Shown piece by piece: positions 1 through 7,294 of a stretch of DNA of 13,793 nucleotides (positions are counted from its first letter, which is position 1; each line of letters opens with the position of its first letter). Both the position numbers and the translations under genes were made by a program. This DNA is from CAZRGV01 sp964599655 (GTDB taxonomy: Bacteria > Planctomycetota > Planctomycetia > Isosphaerales > Isosphaeraceae). The stretch spans positions 1 to 13,793 of the forward strand of contig CAZRGV010000147.1 of the NCBI GenBank assembly GCA_964599655.1. The letters are read 5' to 3'. A model generated the notes under the pieces. That model saw only the letters and a program-made list of their open reading frames with translations. It was not told the DNA's origin and did no database searches.

Positions 1-2
1 AC

Positions 3-1049
3 TGCCCGCCGGTGTCGCTGGAGTCGCGGCCCGATCACCTGTTTCGCAACGACGGTCACCGGTTCGTTGATGTGAGCCGGAAGGCCGGCATTGTCGATCG
101 CGAGGGGCGAGGGCTCGGCGTGCTCGCGGCCGACCTCGACGACGACGGCCGGCTTGACCTGTTCGTCGCCAACGACATGTCGGCCAATCGGTTTTTCCAC
201 AACCGGGGTGAACTTTGTTTCGAGGAGCGCGGGGCGATTTCGGGCCTGTCCTCGAACGCGCAAGGAGGCTACCTGGCCGGCATGGGGATTGCCTGCGGCG
301 ATCTCGACGGCGACGGCCGGCTCGACCTGGCCGTGACCAACTTCCACGGCGAGTCGACGACGTTTTATCACAACCTCGGCGGCGGGCAGTTCGCCGACCA
401 CAGCGCGGCCGTCGGCATTCAGGCGCCGAGCCGTTATCGCCTCGGCTTTGGCGCGGCATTTCTCGACGCCAACAACGACGGCTGGCTCGACCTCCTGACC
501 GTCAACGGCCATGTGGACGACCTCCGTCCGCTCGTTCCGTGGTCGATGCCGTCGCAGCTTTTTCAGGGGACGGCCGACGGCCGTTTGATCGACGTGTCCC
601 ACCGCGCCGGACGCGCGATCGGGGTCGCTCGGGTCGCTCGGGGGCTGGCCGTCGGCGACCTGGACAACGACGGCCGAGTCGACGCCGTGGTGATCTCGCA
701 CGACGATCCCCTGGCCTACTTTCACAACCAGACGAACGGATCAGGCCATTTTCTGATGCTCCAGCTTGAAGGCACGGCGTCGAATCGCGACGCGATCGGC
801 ACGACGGTGACCGTGGAGGCGGTCGGCCGTCGCTGGGTCGCGCAGCGGTTCGGAGGCGGCAGCTACCAGTCGTCGAGCGACCCGAGGCTGCATTTCGGGC
901 TCGGCGAGGTCGATCGCGTGGAGCTGGTCGAGGTGAAATGGCCCTCGGGTCGTGTCGACCGGTATCGCGACCTCAGGGCCGATACCGGCTACCATCTTCG
1001 GGAAGGGCAGTCCGAGCCGTTGACGCTGCCCGGTTTCGGCGGCCGTTGA
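3..1049 (+). CDS. FG-GAP/VCBS repeat protein with UnbV (ASPIC) C-terminus, 5'-partial
   Basis: The reading frame is open from the left edge (first full codon at 3), so the N-terminus lies outside the window; the GTG at 12 is only an internal codon. The visible 348 residues carry four Asp-rich loops of the DxDxDG type (near residues 44, 100, 155 and 219: DLDDDGRLD, DLDGDGRLD, DANNDGWLD, DLDNDGRVD). These are typical of FG-GAP/VCBS beta-propeller blades that bind calcium. An ASPIC/UnbV module follows at about 250-335 (NRDAIGTTVTVE, LHFGLG, VEVKWPSGRVD). It aligns end to end with the C-terminal 350 residues of the next gene, with most positions identical by eye, so the missing part probably also carries a membrane anchor and TPRs; that is inference. 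The family is usually extracytoplasmic (CRTAC1-like) and of unknown substrate. A role in surface binding or protein interaction is only a guess. Confidence 0.85.
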   Translation, partial: CPPVSLESRPDHLFRNDGHRFVDVSRKAGIVDREGRGLGVLAADLDDDGRLDLFVANDMSANRFFHNRGELCFEERGAISGLSSNAQGGYLAGMGIACGDLDGDGRLDLAVTNFHGESTTFYHNLGGGQFADHSAAVGIQAPSRYRLGFGAAFLDANNDGWLDLLTVNGHVDDLRPLVPWSMPSQLFQGTADGRLIDVSHRAGRAIGVARVARGLAVGDLDNDGRVDAVVISHDDPLAYFHNQTNGSGHFLMLQLEGTASNRDAIGTTVTVEAVGRRWVAQRFGGGSYQSSSDPRLHFGLGEVDRVELVEVKWPSGRVDRYRDLRADTGYHLREGQSEPLTLPGFGGR

Positions 1050-1080
1050 GAGCGCGCGGCACGAATCGGCCCTTCCTCGG

Positions 1081-1086
1081 TATGAT
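1081..1086 (+). promoter_or_regulatory. Possible -10 box (TATGAT)
   Basis: TATGAT lies in the 109-base gap between the two paralogous genes, about 70 bases before the ATG at 1159, in otherwise GC-rich DNA. No convincing -35 is seen 16-18 bases upstream. It is weak alone, but similar TATnAT boxes precede the hemDE and hemY-type genes. Confidence 0.25.
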
Positions 1087-1158
1087 GGCCCGGGACACCC
1101 GCGCGAACCGGAGCGGGTCGCGGCAGTCGAGGATCGGCCTCGGGTCGGAGAGATTGTG

Positions 1159-4086
1159 ATGCTGCGGCGATGGCTCTGGATCGTGCTGGGCTTGGGCACG
1201 CTTGGTCCGTCGGCCTATTACGGATGGACCGCCTGGAGCCATCGGGTCTTGCTCAATCAGGCGCGCCGCGACGTCGAGGACGGGCGGTTCGCGGAGGCCA
1301 GGCCGGCGCTGGTTCGCCTGGCCTCTCAATGGCCCCGAGAGGCCGAGGTTTCCTACCTGCTCGGCATTTGCGAGCGGGAACTTGGCCGCCCCGACGAGGC
1401 GATGGCCGCGTGGTCCCACATCGCGATCGACTCGAACTACTCGAGCCGAGCGGCCGTGCTCCAGGCCCGGCTGGCGCTCGAACGCCACCGGTTCGCCGAG
1501 GCCGAGGCCATCTTGCCGCGCGCCCTCGACGTGCCAGGTCCGGAGGCGATCGAGGCCCGGCAGAGCCTCGCCCTGATCGACAAGCTCCAGGGACGTGTCG
1601 ATGAGGTCGCTCGGCTCTTTCGAGACGGTTTCGACCGCATGCCGAACCCGGTCGCGACCCTCCGCGAACTCTGGGACCTGGAACAGGCCCCGTACCCCGT
1701 CGAACCGTCGCGACACGCCCTTGCGCAAGCCCATGACGCCGCGCCCGAGGACGACCGGGTCTGGCTCGGCCTGGCTCACCTCGCGACCCGAACCGGCGAT
1801 TTCGCCGAGGCCGACCGCTGGCTGACCGCTTGCGAGAAAAAACGGCCCGACGACCCGGCCGTCTGGCTCGCTCGGATCGACTGGGCTCGCGCCTCCGGTG
1901 ACGACGCCGAGGCGTATCGCGCTCTCGTGCACCTCAAGGACCACACGATGCCGCCCGAATGGGTGCTTCGGCTGGGCATCTGGTTCGCCTCGCGACGGGG
2001 CGACACGTCCACCGAGCGCGCCACGCTCGAATCGCTGATCGCGCTCGACCCCCACGACCTCCTGGCGTCGGAGCGGCTCGCCGAGCTGCTGTTCGAGGCG
2101 GGAGAGCCCCAGCGCGCGGCGGAGCTCCGCGAGCGCAAGACCCGTCTCGAACGCGACCGTGAACGCTATCGCGACCTGCTGTTCTTCGACCCCGACCCGA
2201 TCGCCCGCGCCGAGGAACTCTCCCGGCTGGCCGAGGCGATCGGACTCCGGTTCGAGGCGAAAACCTGGCTCGCGTTGGCGATCCGTCGCGACCCCGGCAA
2301 CGACCGAGCCCGCGCCGCGTATGCCCGGCTCGACGCCATTCCGCCGGCGCTGGCCACGCCCGTCGTGCCGACGCCCGCAACGCTGCTCACCCAGGTCCGG
2401 CCTCCGTCGAAGGGGGCGGCCCTCGCCTCGAAGGATTCCAGGACCGTTCCGCCCCCTTCGTTTCGTGACGACGCCGAGGCCGCCGGCCTTCGGTTCCGCT
2501 TCGAACCCGGCCGGCTCAAGGGTCGCCGACTTCCCGAAACCATGGGCGGCGGGCTCGCCCTGCTCGACGCCGACAGCGATGGCTGGCTCGACGTCTTCGT
2601 GGTTCAAGGGGGCGCGTTTCCGCCAGGCCCGATGGCCCCGAACGGCGACCGGCTGTTTCGGAACCGGGGAAACGGCCAGTTCGAGGACGTGACCGTCGGG
2701 GCCGGCCTGTCCGGCCTTCCGGGCGGCTACGGCTTCGGCGTGACGGCCGGAGACGTCGACAACGACGGCGACCCGGACCTGTTCGTGACTCGCTGGCGGT
2801 CGTATGCGTTGTATCTCAATGATGGAACCGGCCGATTCGACGACGCGACCGAGTCGTGGGGATTGAGTGGCGACCGGGACTGGCCCAGCTCGGCGGCGCT
2901 GGCCGACCTGGACAACGACGGCGACCTGGATCTTTATGTGTGTCATTATCTCGAATGGAGTTTCGAGCACCCGCAAGGGAACCGTCCCGACCGCGCGCCC
3001 GACACGACTCGTTACAACAATCCGCTCAACTACGTGGCGTTGATGGATCATCTGTTCCGCAACGATGGCGGTCGATTCGTCGACGTTTCGGAGGCGTCGG
3101 GGCTGTCGGCCATCGACCGGGACGGCCGTGGCCTGGGCGTGCTGGCGGCCGATTTCGACGACGACGGCCGGCTCGATCTCTATGTCGCCAACGACCTGAC
3201 GGCCAATTTCCTGCTCCGGAACCGGGGGGACCTGCGGTTCGAGGACGTCGCCGCGATCTCGGGCGTGGCCGGCAGCGCCGAGGGAAGCTACCAGGGGAGC
3301 ATGGGCCTGGCCGCGGGCGATGCGGACCAGGATGGCCGGCTCGACCTGGCGGTCACGAACTTTTATGGCGACGGCATGGCGTTTTACCAGGGGCTTGGGA
3401 GTGGAGTCTTTGCCGATCACACGGCGTCGGCCGGCCTGCTCGTCTCGACGCGGTACAAGGTTGGCTGGGGGATCGCCTTTCTGGACGCGGACAACGACGG
3501 CCGGCTCGACCTGGCGTTGACCAACGGCCACCTCGACGATCCGGGCTCGGGCCTGCCGTACGCGATGCCGTCGCAACTGTTCCAGGGGCGGCCTGGAGGG
3601 CGGTTCGAGGAGGTCAACGACCGGGCCGGCGAGGTCTGGCGGTTGCCTCGCGTGGGGCGCGCCCTGGTCGAGGGAGACCTTGATAACGACGGACGTCGCG
3701 ACGTGCTGGTCGTTTCGCACGACCTGCCGCTGGCCTACCTGCGCAATCAGACCGAGCCTCGCGGCCATTTCTTGACGTTACGGCTGGAAGGCACAAGCTC
3801 GAACCGCGACGCGATCGGAGCGACGGTGACGGTGGAATCGGGCGGGCGGCGCTGGATCTCGCGACGGTTGGGAGGCGGCGGCTATCAGTCCTCGGGCGAT
3901 CCGAGGCTGCATTTCGGGCTCGGCGCGCTCGAACGGGTGGAGTCGCTAGAGGTGAAATGGCCGTCGGGGCGCGTCGATCGGTATCGCGACCTTGCGGCCG
4001 ACACGGGCTACCGGCTTCGCGAGGGCGATCCCGCGCCGGCTCCGCTGGCCGGTTTTGACGGCTCCCGAACGATCCCGGGAGATTGA
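1159..4086 (+). CDS. Membrane-anchored TPR / FG-GAP repeat / UnbV (CRTAC1-like) protein
   Basis: This is a 975-residue protein. The ATG at 1159 is chosen because GGAG at 1147-1150 sits 8 bases upstream; a GTG at 1156 is also in frame. Residues about 4-24 (LRRWLWIVLGLGTLG...) form one hydrophobic signal-anchor, so the rest is probably extracytoplasmic. Residues about 33-380 are alpha-helical and TPR-like (for example AEVSYLLGICERELGRPDEA, then DRVWLGLAHLATRTGDFAEA). A Pro/Ala/Thr-rich linker (about 385-430) leads to an FG-GAP/VCBS propeller region. It has seven DxDxDG-type loops starting at about D470, D532, D583, D665, D721, D776 and D840. An ASPIC/UnbV domain closes the protein (about 870-960: NRDAIGATVTVE, LHFGLG, VKWPSGRVDRYRDL). 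Such proteins are common in planctomycetes, but their function is not established; interaction or carbohydrate/surface binding is inference. The left neighbour is a paralog. The next gene starts 3 bases after the stop, suggesting one operon. Confidence 0.9.
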   Translation: MLRRWLWIVLGLGTLGPSAYYGWTAWSHRVLLNQARRDVEDGRFAEARPALVRLASQWPREAEVSYLLGICERELGRPDEAMAAWSHIAIDSNYSSRAAVLQARLALERHRFAEAEAILPRALDVPGPEAIEARQSLALIDKLQGRVDEVARLFRDGFDRMPNPVATLRELWDLEQAPYPVEPSRHALAQAHDAAPEDDRVWLGLAHLATRTGDFAEADRWLTACEKKRPDDPAVWLARIDWARASGDDAEAYRALVHLKDHTMPPEWVLRLGIWFASRRGDTSTERATLESLIALDPHDLLASERLAELLFEAGEPQRAAELRERKTRLERDRERYRDLLFFDPDPIARAEELSRLAEAIGLRFEAKTWLALAIRRDPGNDRARAAYARLDAIPPALATPVVPTPATLLTQVRPPSKGAALASKDSRTVPPPSFRDDAEAAGLRFRFEPGRLKGRRLPETMGGGLALLDADSDGWLDVFVVQGGAFPPGPMAPNGDRLFRNRGNGQFEDVTVGAGLSGLPGGYGFGVTAGDVDNDGDPDLFVTRWRSYALYLNDGTGRFDDATESWGLSGDRDWPSSAALADLDNDGDLDLYVCHYLEWSFEHPQGNRPDRAPDTTRYNNPLNYVALMDHLFRNDGGRFVDVSEASGLSAIDRDGRGLGVLAADFDDDGRLDLYVANDLTANFLLRNRGDLRFEDVAAISGVAGSAEGSYQGSMGLAAGDADQDGRLDLAVTNFYGDGMAFYQGLGSGVFADHTASAGLLVSTRYKVGWGIAFLDADNDGRLDLALTNGHLDDPGSGLPYAMPSQLFQGRPGGRFEEVNDRAGEVWRLPRVGRALVEGDLDNDGRRDVLVVSHDLPLAYLRNQTEPRGHFLTLRLEGTSSNRDAIGATVTVESGGRRWISRRLGGGGYQSSGDPRLHFGLGALERVESLEVKWPSGRVDRYRDLAADTGYRLREGDPAPAPLAGFDGSRTIPGD

Positions 4087-4089
4087 GCG

Positions 4090-4674
4090 ATGTCCCAGCC
4101 GTCGACCACGACCGACCGACCGAGGGGCCGACGGCGGTTCACCCTGCTGGATGCCCTGGCGCTGATCGCCGCGACGGCGCTCGGACTGGCCCCGATGCGA
4201 GGCGAGATCGCGTTCCGAGGCGCCCAGCCGCTGGCGAGGATTCCCAACGCGAGGGCCCTGGCGTTTCTCACGATGAGCATCGAGGCGGTGGGCCCGTTGC
4301 TGGCGTCGTGGACCCTCGCCGCCCTGGCCTTGCGGCTTCGATCGCCCAGGCCCTCGCTCCGAAGGCTGACCCGACAGCCCGGTTTCGCCGCGAACGCGGC
4401 GGTGATCCTCTGCCTGCTTACCGAACTCGTGCTGGTCGTGGTCTCGATGCTCGCGCACCCGGCGCAGCGTTTGCCGTTCGTGACGACGATGGCGCGAACC
4501 CTCGGCGTGTCGTCGCACATGGCCGCGTCCGGGGTGGCCGGGGCCTGGCTCGTGCTGGCGCTCGGGGGGCTCTGGCGCCCCGAGCCATCGTGGATCGACC
4601 GGCTCGGCCGGTTCCTTGGCGGAAGCTGGCTGGGACTGTTCCTCGTCGGCTGGCTCCGGACCTTCCTCGTCTGA
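4090..4674 (+). CDS. Small multi-pass membrane protein of unknown function
   Basis: This is a 194-residue protein. The ATG at 4090 has GGGAG (4077-4081) 8 bases upstream and lies only 3 bases after the stop of the TPR/FG-GAP gene, so co-transcription is likely. The N-terminus is basic (RGRRR) and followed at once by FTLLDALALIAATALGLAP. This Arg-rich plus 'FTLLD' opening recurs, in my recollection, in many planctomycete hypothetical membrane proteins and faintly resembles a type IV prepilin leader without the glycine. Hydrophobic segments lie near residues 18-36, 58-82, 100-122, 145-163 and 174-193, giving about five membrane passes. No catalytic motif was recognised. The context only suggests a link with the membrane-anchored FG-GAP protein upstream. 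Confidence 0.75.
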   Translation: MSQPSTTTDRPRGRRRFTLLDALALIAATALGLAPMRGEIAFRGAQPLARIPNARALAFLTMSIEAVGPLLASWTLAALALRLRSPRPSLRRLTRQPGFAANAAVILCLLTELVLVVVSMLAHPAQRLPFVTTMARTLGVSSHMAASGVAGAWLVLALGGLWRPEPSWIDRLGRFLGGSWLGLFLVGWLRTFLV

Positions 4675-4713
4675 CGGCAATCCGATCCTTGACTGATCCG
4701 CACGACCATCACG

Positions 4714-4732
4714 TCCGGGAGACTCGCCCGGA
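4714..4732 (+). terminator. Possible terminator stem-loop after the first operon
   Basis: TCCGGG (4714-4719) pairs with CCCGGA (4727-4732) across a 7-base loop, 40 bases after the membrane-protein stop. It is followed by AGAATCTTCGG, with no real U-tract, so it is a weak intrinsic terminator candidate. The rest of 4675-4946 holds no gene I can support. Confidence 0.3.
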
Positions 4733-4819
4733 AGAATCTTCGGAATCGGATCATCCGGCACGCGATCGTGTGATATGAGGGAGACAGTCGCTCCTCGCGC
4801 GGAATTGCTCGCGATGGCG

Positions 4820-4825
4820 TATCAT
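4820..4825 (+). promoter_or_regulatory. Possible -10 box (TATCAT) before hemDE
   Basis: TATCAT lies about 120 bases before the chosen start at 4947. No good -35 hexamer is seen at the right spacing. The box continues as TATCATGT, exactly as in the box before the hemY-type gene at 8779. The upstream in-frame ATG at 4824 falls inside this box, which argues against that ATG as the translation start. Confidence 0.3.
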
Positions 4826-4946
4826 GTGGGCGTCTCGGACCGGCCCTGTGATCCAGGGTGGCTCCGTTCCGTTCGGATGGTCGCGTCGATCGGGCACAGG
4901 CCCCTCTCGCGTGGCCCTGTTGTCCGCATTCCGTTTGAGCCGAACC

Positions 4947-6923
4947 ATGAGCTCCACACCCAGTTCGTCGCCCGCCGTTGTTCGACCGTTCGCCGGCCTT
5001 CGGGTCGCCGCCTTCGAGAGCCGCATGGCCGGACCGTTGGCCGAGCTGATCGCCCGGCATGGCGGCGAGGCCGTCGAGGCCCCTGCCCTCCGCGAGGTTC
5101 CGCTCGGGGAAAACCCCGAGGCGCTCAACTTCGCCCACAAGCTCGAGGCCGGTGTCTTCGACGTGGTGATCCTGCTCACCGGCGTCGGCACCCGCTACTT
5201 GCTGGAGACGATCCAGCACGAGATCCCCAAGGAGCGGTTTCTCAAGGCCCTGAGCCGGGTCAAGGTCGTCGTTCGAGGGCCCAAGCCGCTGGCCGTGTTG
5301 CGCGAGTGGAAGGTTCGCGTCGATCTTCAGGTTCCCGAGCCGAACACCTGGCGCGAGATCCTCAAAACACTCGACGAGCAGTTGCCGGTCGCCGGTTTGC
5401 GGGTCGCGGTGCAAGAATACGGCCAGCCGACGCCCGAGCTCGTCGAGGGCCTCCGCCAACGAGGGGCCATCGTGACCCGGGTGCCGGTCTATCGCTGGGC
5501 CTTGCCCGAAGACACCGGACCGCTCCGTCGGACGATCGCCGAGATCGTCGAGGGGCGCGTCGGCGCGGCCCTGTTCACGTCGGCCCAGCAGGTCGTCCAC
5601 CTGTTGCGGATCGCCGCCGAGGAGGGTCGCGAGGCCGAGCTTCGCGAGGCGCTCCAGCGCCACGTTGTGGTCGGCTCAATCGGCCCGACCACCAGCGAGG
5701 CCCTTCGGGCCCACGGCCTGCCAGTCGACATCACGCCGGAACACCCGAAGATGGGCCACCTCGTCGCGGCCGTCGCCAGCGGCTGGCGGTCGGTCGGCAA
5801 GGCGAAGGCCCCCGAGTCCGCGCCCCCGGCCGAGGTCCGGATCGAGTCGGGCGCCTCGCCGACGTCCGCGGCCCCCGCCGACCTGCTCCGCGACTCGATC
5901 TTCCTCCGCGCCTGCCGTCGCGAGCCGACCGACGTTACGCCGATCTGGCTGATGCGCCAGGCCGGCCGGTACATGGCCGAGTATCGCGAGGTCCGCGCCA
6001 AGGTCGGCTTTCTGGAGCTCTGCAAATCGCCCGACCTGGCCACCGAGGTCACGGTCACAGCGGCCGAACGGCTCGGCGTCGACGCCGCCATCCTGTTCGC
6101 CGACATCCTCCTGATCCTCGAACCGCTGGGCTTCTCGCTCGAGTTCTCGAAGGGAGAAGGCCCGGTCATTCACAACCCGGTCCGTGAGGCGGCCGATATC
6201 GACCGCGTGCGGCCCCTGGCGAACCCCGAACCGCTCGACTATGTCTACCAGGCCGTCCGGCAGATTCGAGACGCCTTGCGGCCCGACCTGCCGCTGATCG
6301 GATTCGCCGGGGCGCCGTTCACCCTGGCCTGCTACGCCATTGAAGGCGGCTCGTCCCGGCATTACGAGAAGGCCAAGACGTTCCTTTACCGCGATCGAGG
6401 AGCCTGGGACGCCCTGATGACCCGGCTGGTCGACGCGACGGCCCTGTATCTCAACGCCCAGATCGCCGCCGGAGCACAGGCCGTGCAACTGTTCGATAGC
6501 TGGGTCGGAAACCTCTCGCCCGATGATTACGACGACTACGTCAAGCCGCACATGGCCCGCCTCTTCGCGGCCCTGCCCCACGACGTCCCGGCCATCCACT
6601 TCGGCACCGACACCGGCTCGCTGCTCGAACGACAGCGTGACGCGGGCGGCCACGTCATCGGCCTCGACTGGCGGGTCCAGCTCGACGAAGCGTGGGATCG
6701 TCTCGGTCCCGGCGTGGCCGTTCAGGGGAACCTCGACCCGGTCACACTGCTGGGTCCACGATCCGAAATGCTCCGCCGCGCCCATCGCGTTCTGCAGCGC
6801 GCCGGAGGCCGTCCGGGTCACGTGTTCAACCTCGGTCACGGCATCCTGCCCCAGACGCCCGTCGACAACGTGCTCGCCCTGGTCGACGCCGTTCACGCCT
6901 GGCGGCCGGTCTCAGGCTCCTAA
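4947..6923 (+). CDS. hemDE: HemD-HemE fusion: uroporphyrinogen-III synthase / uroporphyrinogen decarboxylase
   Basis: This 658-residue cytoplasmic enzyme joins two consecutive tetrapyrrole steps. Residues about 14-280 match HemD (EC 4.2.1.75), which cyclises hydroxymethylbilane to uroporphyrinogen III: GLRVAAFESRMAGPLAELI at the start, LFTSAQQVVHLL near 209, and VVGSIGPTTSEALRAHGLPV near 241. A Pro/Ala/Ser-rich linker (about 283-312) leads to a full-length HemE (EC 4.1.1.37, about 315-655), which decarboxylates uroporphyrinogen III to coproporphyrinogen III. The HemE residues expected from human UROD are present: R337 and R341 (PIWLMRQAGRYMAEY), D386 (LFADIL), Y463 (ACYAIEGG), S518 (LFDSWVG) and H631 (NLGHG). 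The start at 4947 is chosen because homology begins about 14 residues later; the in-frame ATG at 4824 adds 41 residues with no family resemblance. No strong ribosome binding site is seen. A HemY-type oxidase of the same pathway lies 1.95 kb downstream. Confidence 0.93.
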   Translation: MSSTPSSSPAVVRPFAGLRVAAFESRMAGPLAELIARHGGEAVEAPALREVPLGENPEALNFAHKLEAGVFDVVILLTGVGTRYLLETIQHEIPKERFLKALSRVKVVVRGPKPLAVLREWKVRVDLQVPEPNTWREILKTLDEQLPVAGLRVAVQEYGQPTPELVEGLRQRGAIVTRVPVYRWALPEDTGPLRRTIAEIVEGRVGAALFTSAQQVVHLLRIAAEEGREAELREALQRHVVVGSIGPTTSEALRAHGLPVDITPEHPKMGHLVAAVASGWRSVGKAKAPESAPPAEVRIESGASPTSAAPADLLRDSIFLRACRREPTDVTPIWLMRQAGRYMAEYREVRAKVGFLELCKSPDLATEVTVTAAERLGVDAAILFADILLILEPLGFSLEFSKGEGPVIHNPVREAADIDRVRPLANPEPLDYVYQAVRQIRDALRPDLPLIGFAGAPFTLACYAIEGGSSRHYEKAKTFLYRDRGAWDALMTRLVDATALYLNAQIAAGAQAVQLFDSWVGNLSPDDYDDYVKPHMARLFAALPHDVPAIHFGTDTGSLLERQRDAGGHVIGLDWRVQLDEAWDRLGPGVAVQGNLDPVTLLGPRSEMLRRAHRVLQRAGGRPGHVFNLGHGILPQTPVDNVLALVDAVHAWRPVSGS

Positions 6924-6930
6924 TTTCTTA

Positions 6931-6948
6931 GTGACAGTCAAACGTCAC
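6931..6948. repeat. Inverted repeat GTGAC-N8-GTCAC (operator-like)
   Basis: GTGAC (6931-6935) and GTCAC (6944-6948) are perfect inverted arms around AGTCAAAC, 7 bases after the hemDE stop and about 30 bases before the -35 candidate. It could be a regulator site or a weak terminator stem; no T-tract follows directly. Confidence 0.35.
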
Positions 6949-6976
6949 AAATTCTGTTGAATTTTTGGCAAGGGGG

Positions 6977-7006
6977 TTGAAAAACGAGAAGCCGACCTAG
7001 TATCTT
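6977..7006 (+). promoter_or_regulatory. Promoter candidate for the DUF1559 operon (TTGAAA-N18-TATCTT)
   Basis: TTGAAA at 6977-6982 and TATCTT at 7001-7006 are separated by 18 bases, in a locally AT-rich stretch of a very GC-rich window. This is the best sigma-70-like pair seen here. TAGTAT at 6998 is an alternative -10 but gives a short 15-base spacer. Confidence 0.45.
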
Positions 7007-7294
7007 CGTTGACTCATGTGGAACTCGCGGTGAACTTCGCGAACCAACAAGGGGTTTCCCCCCCCTCAAAGCCGCACGATTTGATGAAATTATCAATCCA
7101 CGGCGGCCCAGGCAACGACGCCTCTCCCACCCCCGTGTCCACCTCTGCGCACGCAGGGAACCTCGGGTGTTGAGTCATTCGGTTGGAAGCGGCATGGCCC
7201 TGATGAATCCTTTGTTCTGATCCGGCCAGGCTCGAAGTCCAGTCGTCTCCGATTCACCCACACATCTCGTTTTCCTTTCGGAGTCAATCCAGTC

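Larger units (their letters stand above)
6924..7294 (+). other. 371-base intergenic region / long 5' leader of the DUF1559 gene
   Basis: I see no gene here. The first 100 bases are clearly more AT-rich than the flanks. The region holds an inverted repeat (6931-6948), a promoter candidate (6977-7006), the palindrome TTCGCGAA (7036-7043), a GGGG-TTT-C8 stretch (7051-7065) and a small inverted repeat TTGAT/ATCAA (7081-7096). The last 50 bases are pyrimidine-rich and lead into GGAG (7280-7283) before the ATG. If the promoter is right, the mRNA leader would be about 280 bases, long enough for regulation. No known riboswitch was recognised. Confidence 0.6.

Noticed and set aside
973..3768. Minus-strand open frame of 931 codons
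   Set aside because: It mirrors the FG-GAP gene. Its composition (repeated Val-Glu-Pro-Ala-Val and Gly-Arg-Gln patterns) is what antisense reading of repeated DxDNDG codons in GC-rich DNA gives; there is no domain and the plus-strand gene is certain.
4824..4946. Longer N-terminus of HemD-HemE from the ATG at 4824
   Set aside because: The 41 added residues are Arg/Ser/Gly-rich with no HemD similarity, and the ATG overlaps the TATCAT box.
4008..5663. Minus-strand open frame of 551 codons spanning several plus-strand genes
   Set aside because: It crosses the end of the FG-GAP gene, a membrane gene and hemD in antisense; composition is typical of GC-rich shadows.
7058..7065. C8 homopolymer as a phase-variation switch
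   Set aside because: It lies in non-coding DNA well away from the -10/-35 spacer, so slippage would not change a frame or promoter spacing; one sequence cannot show variation.
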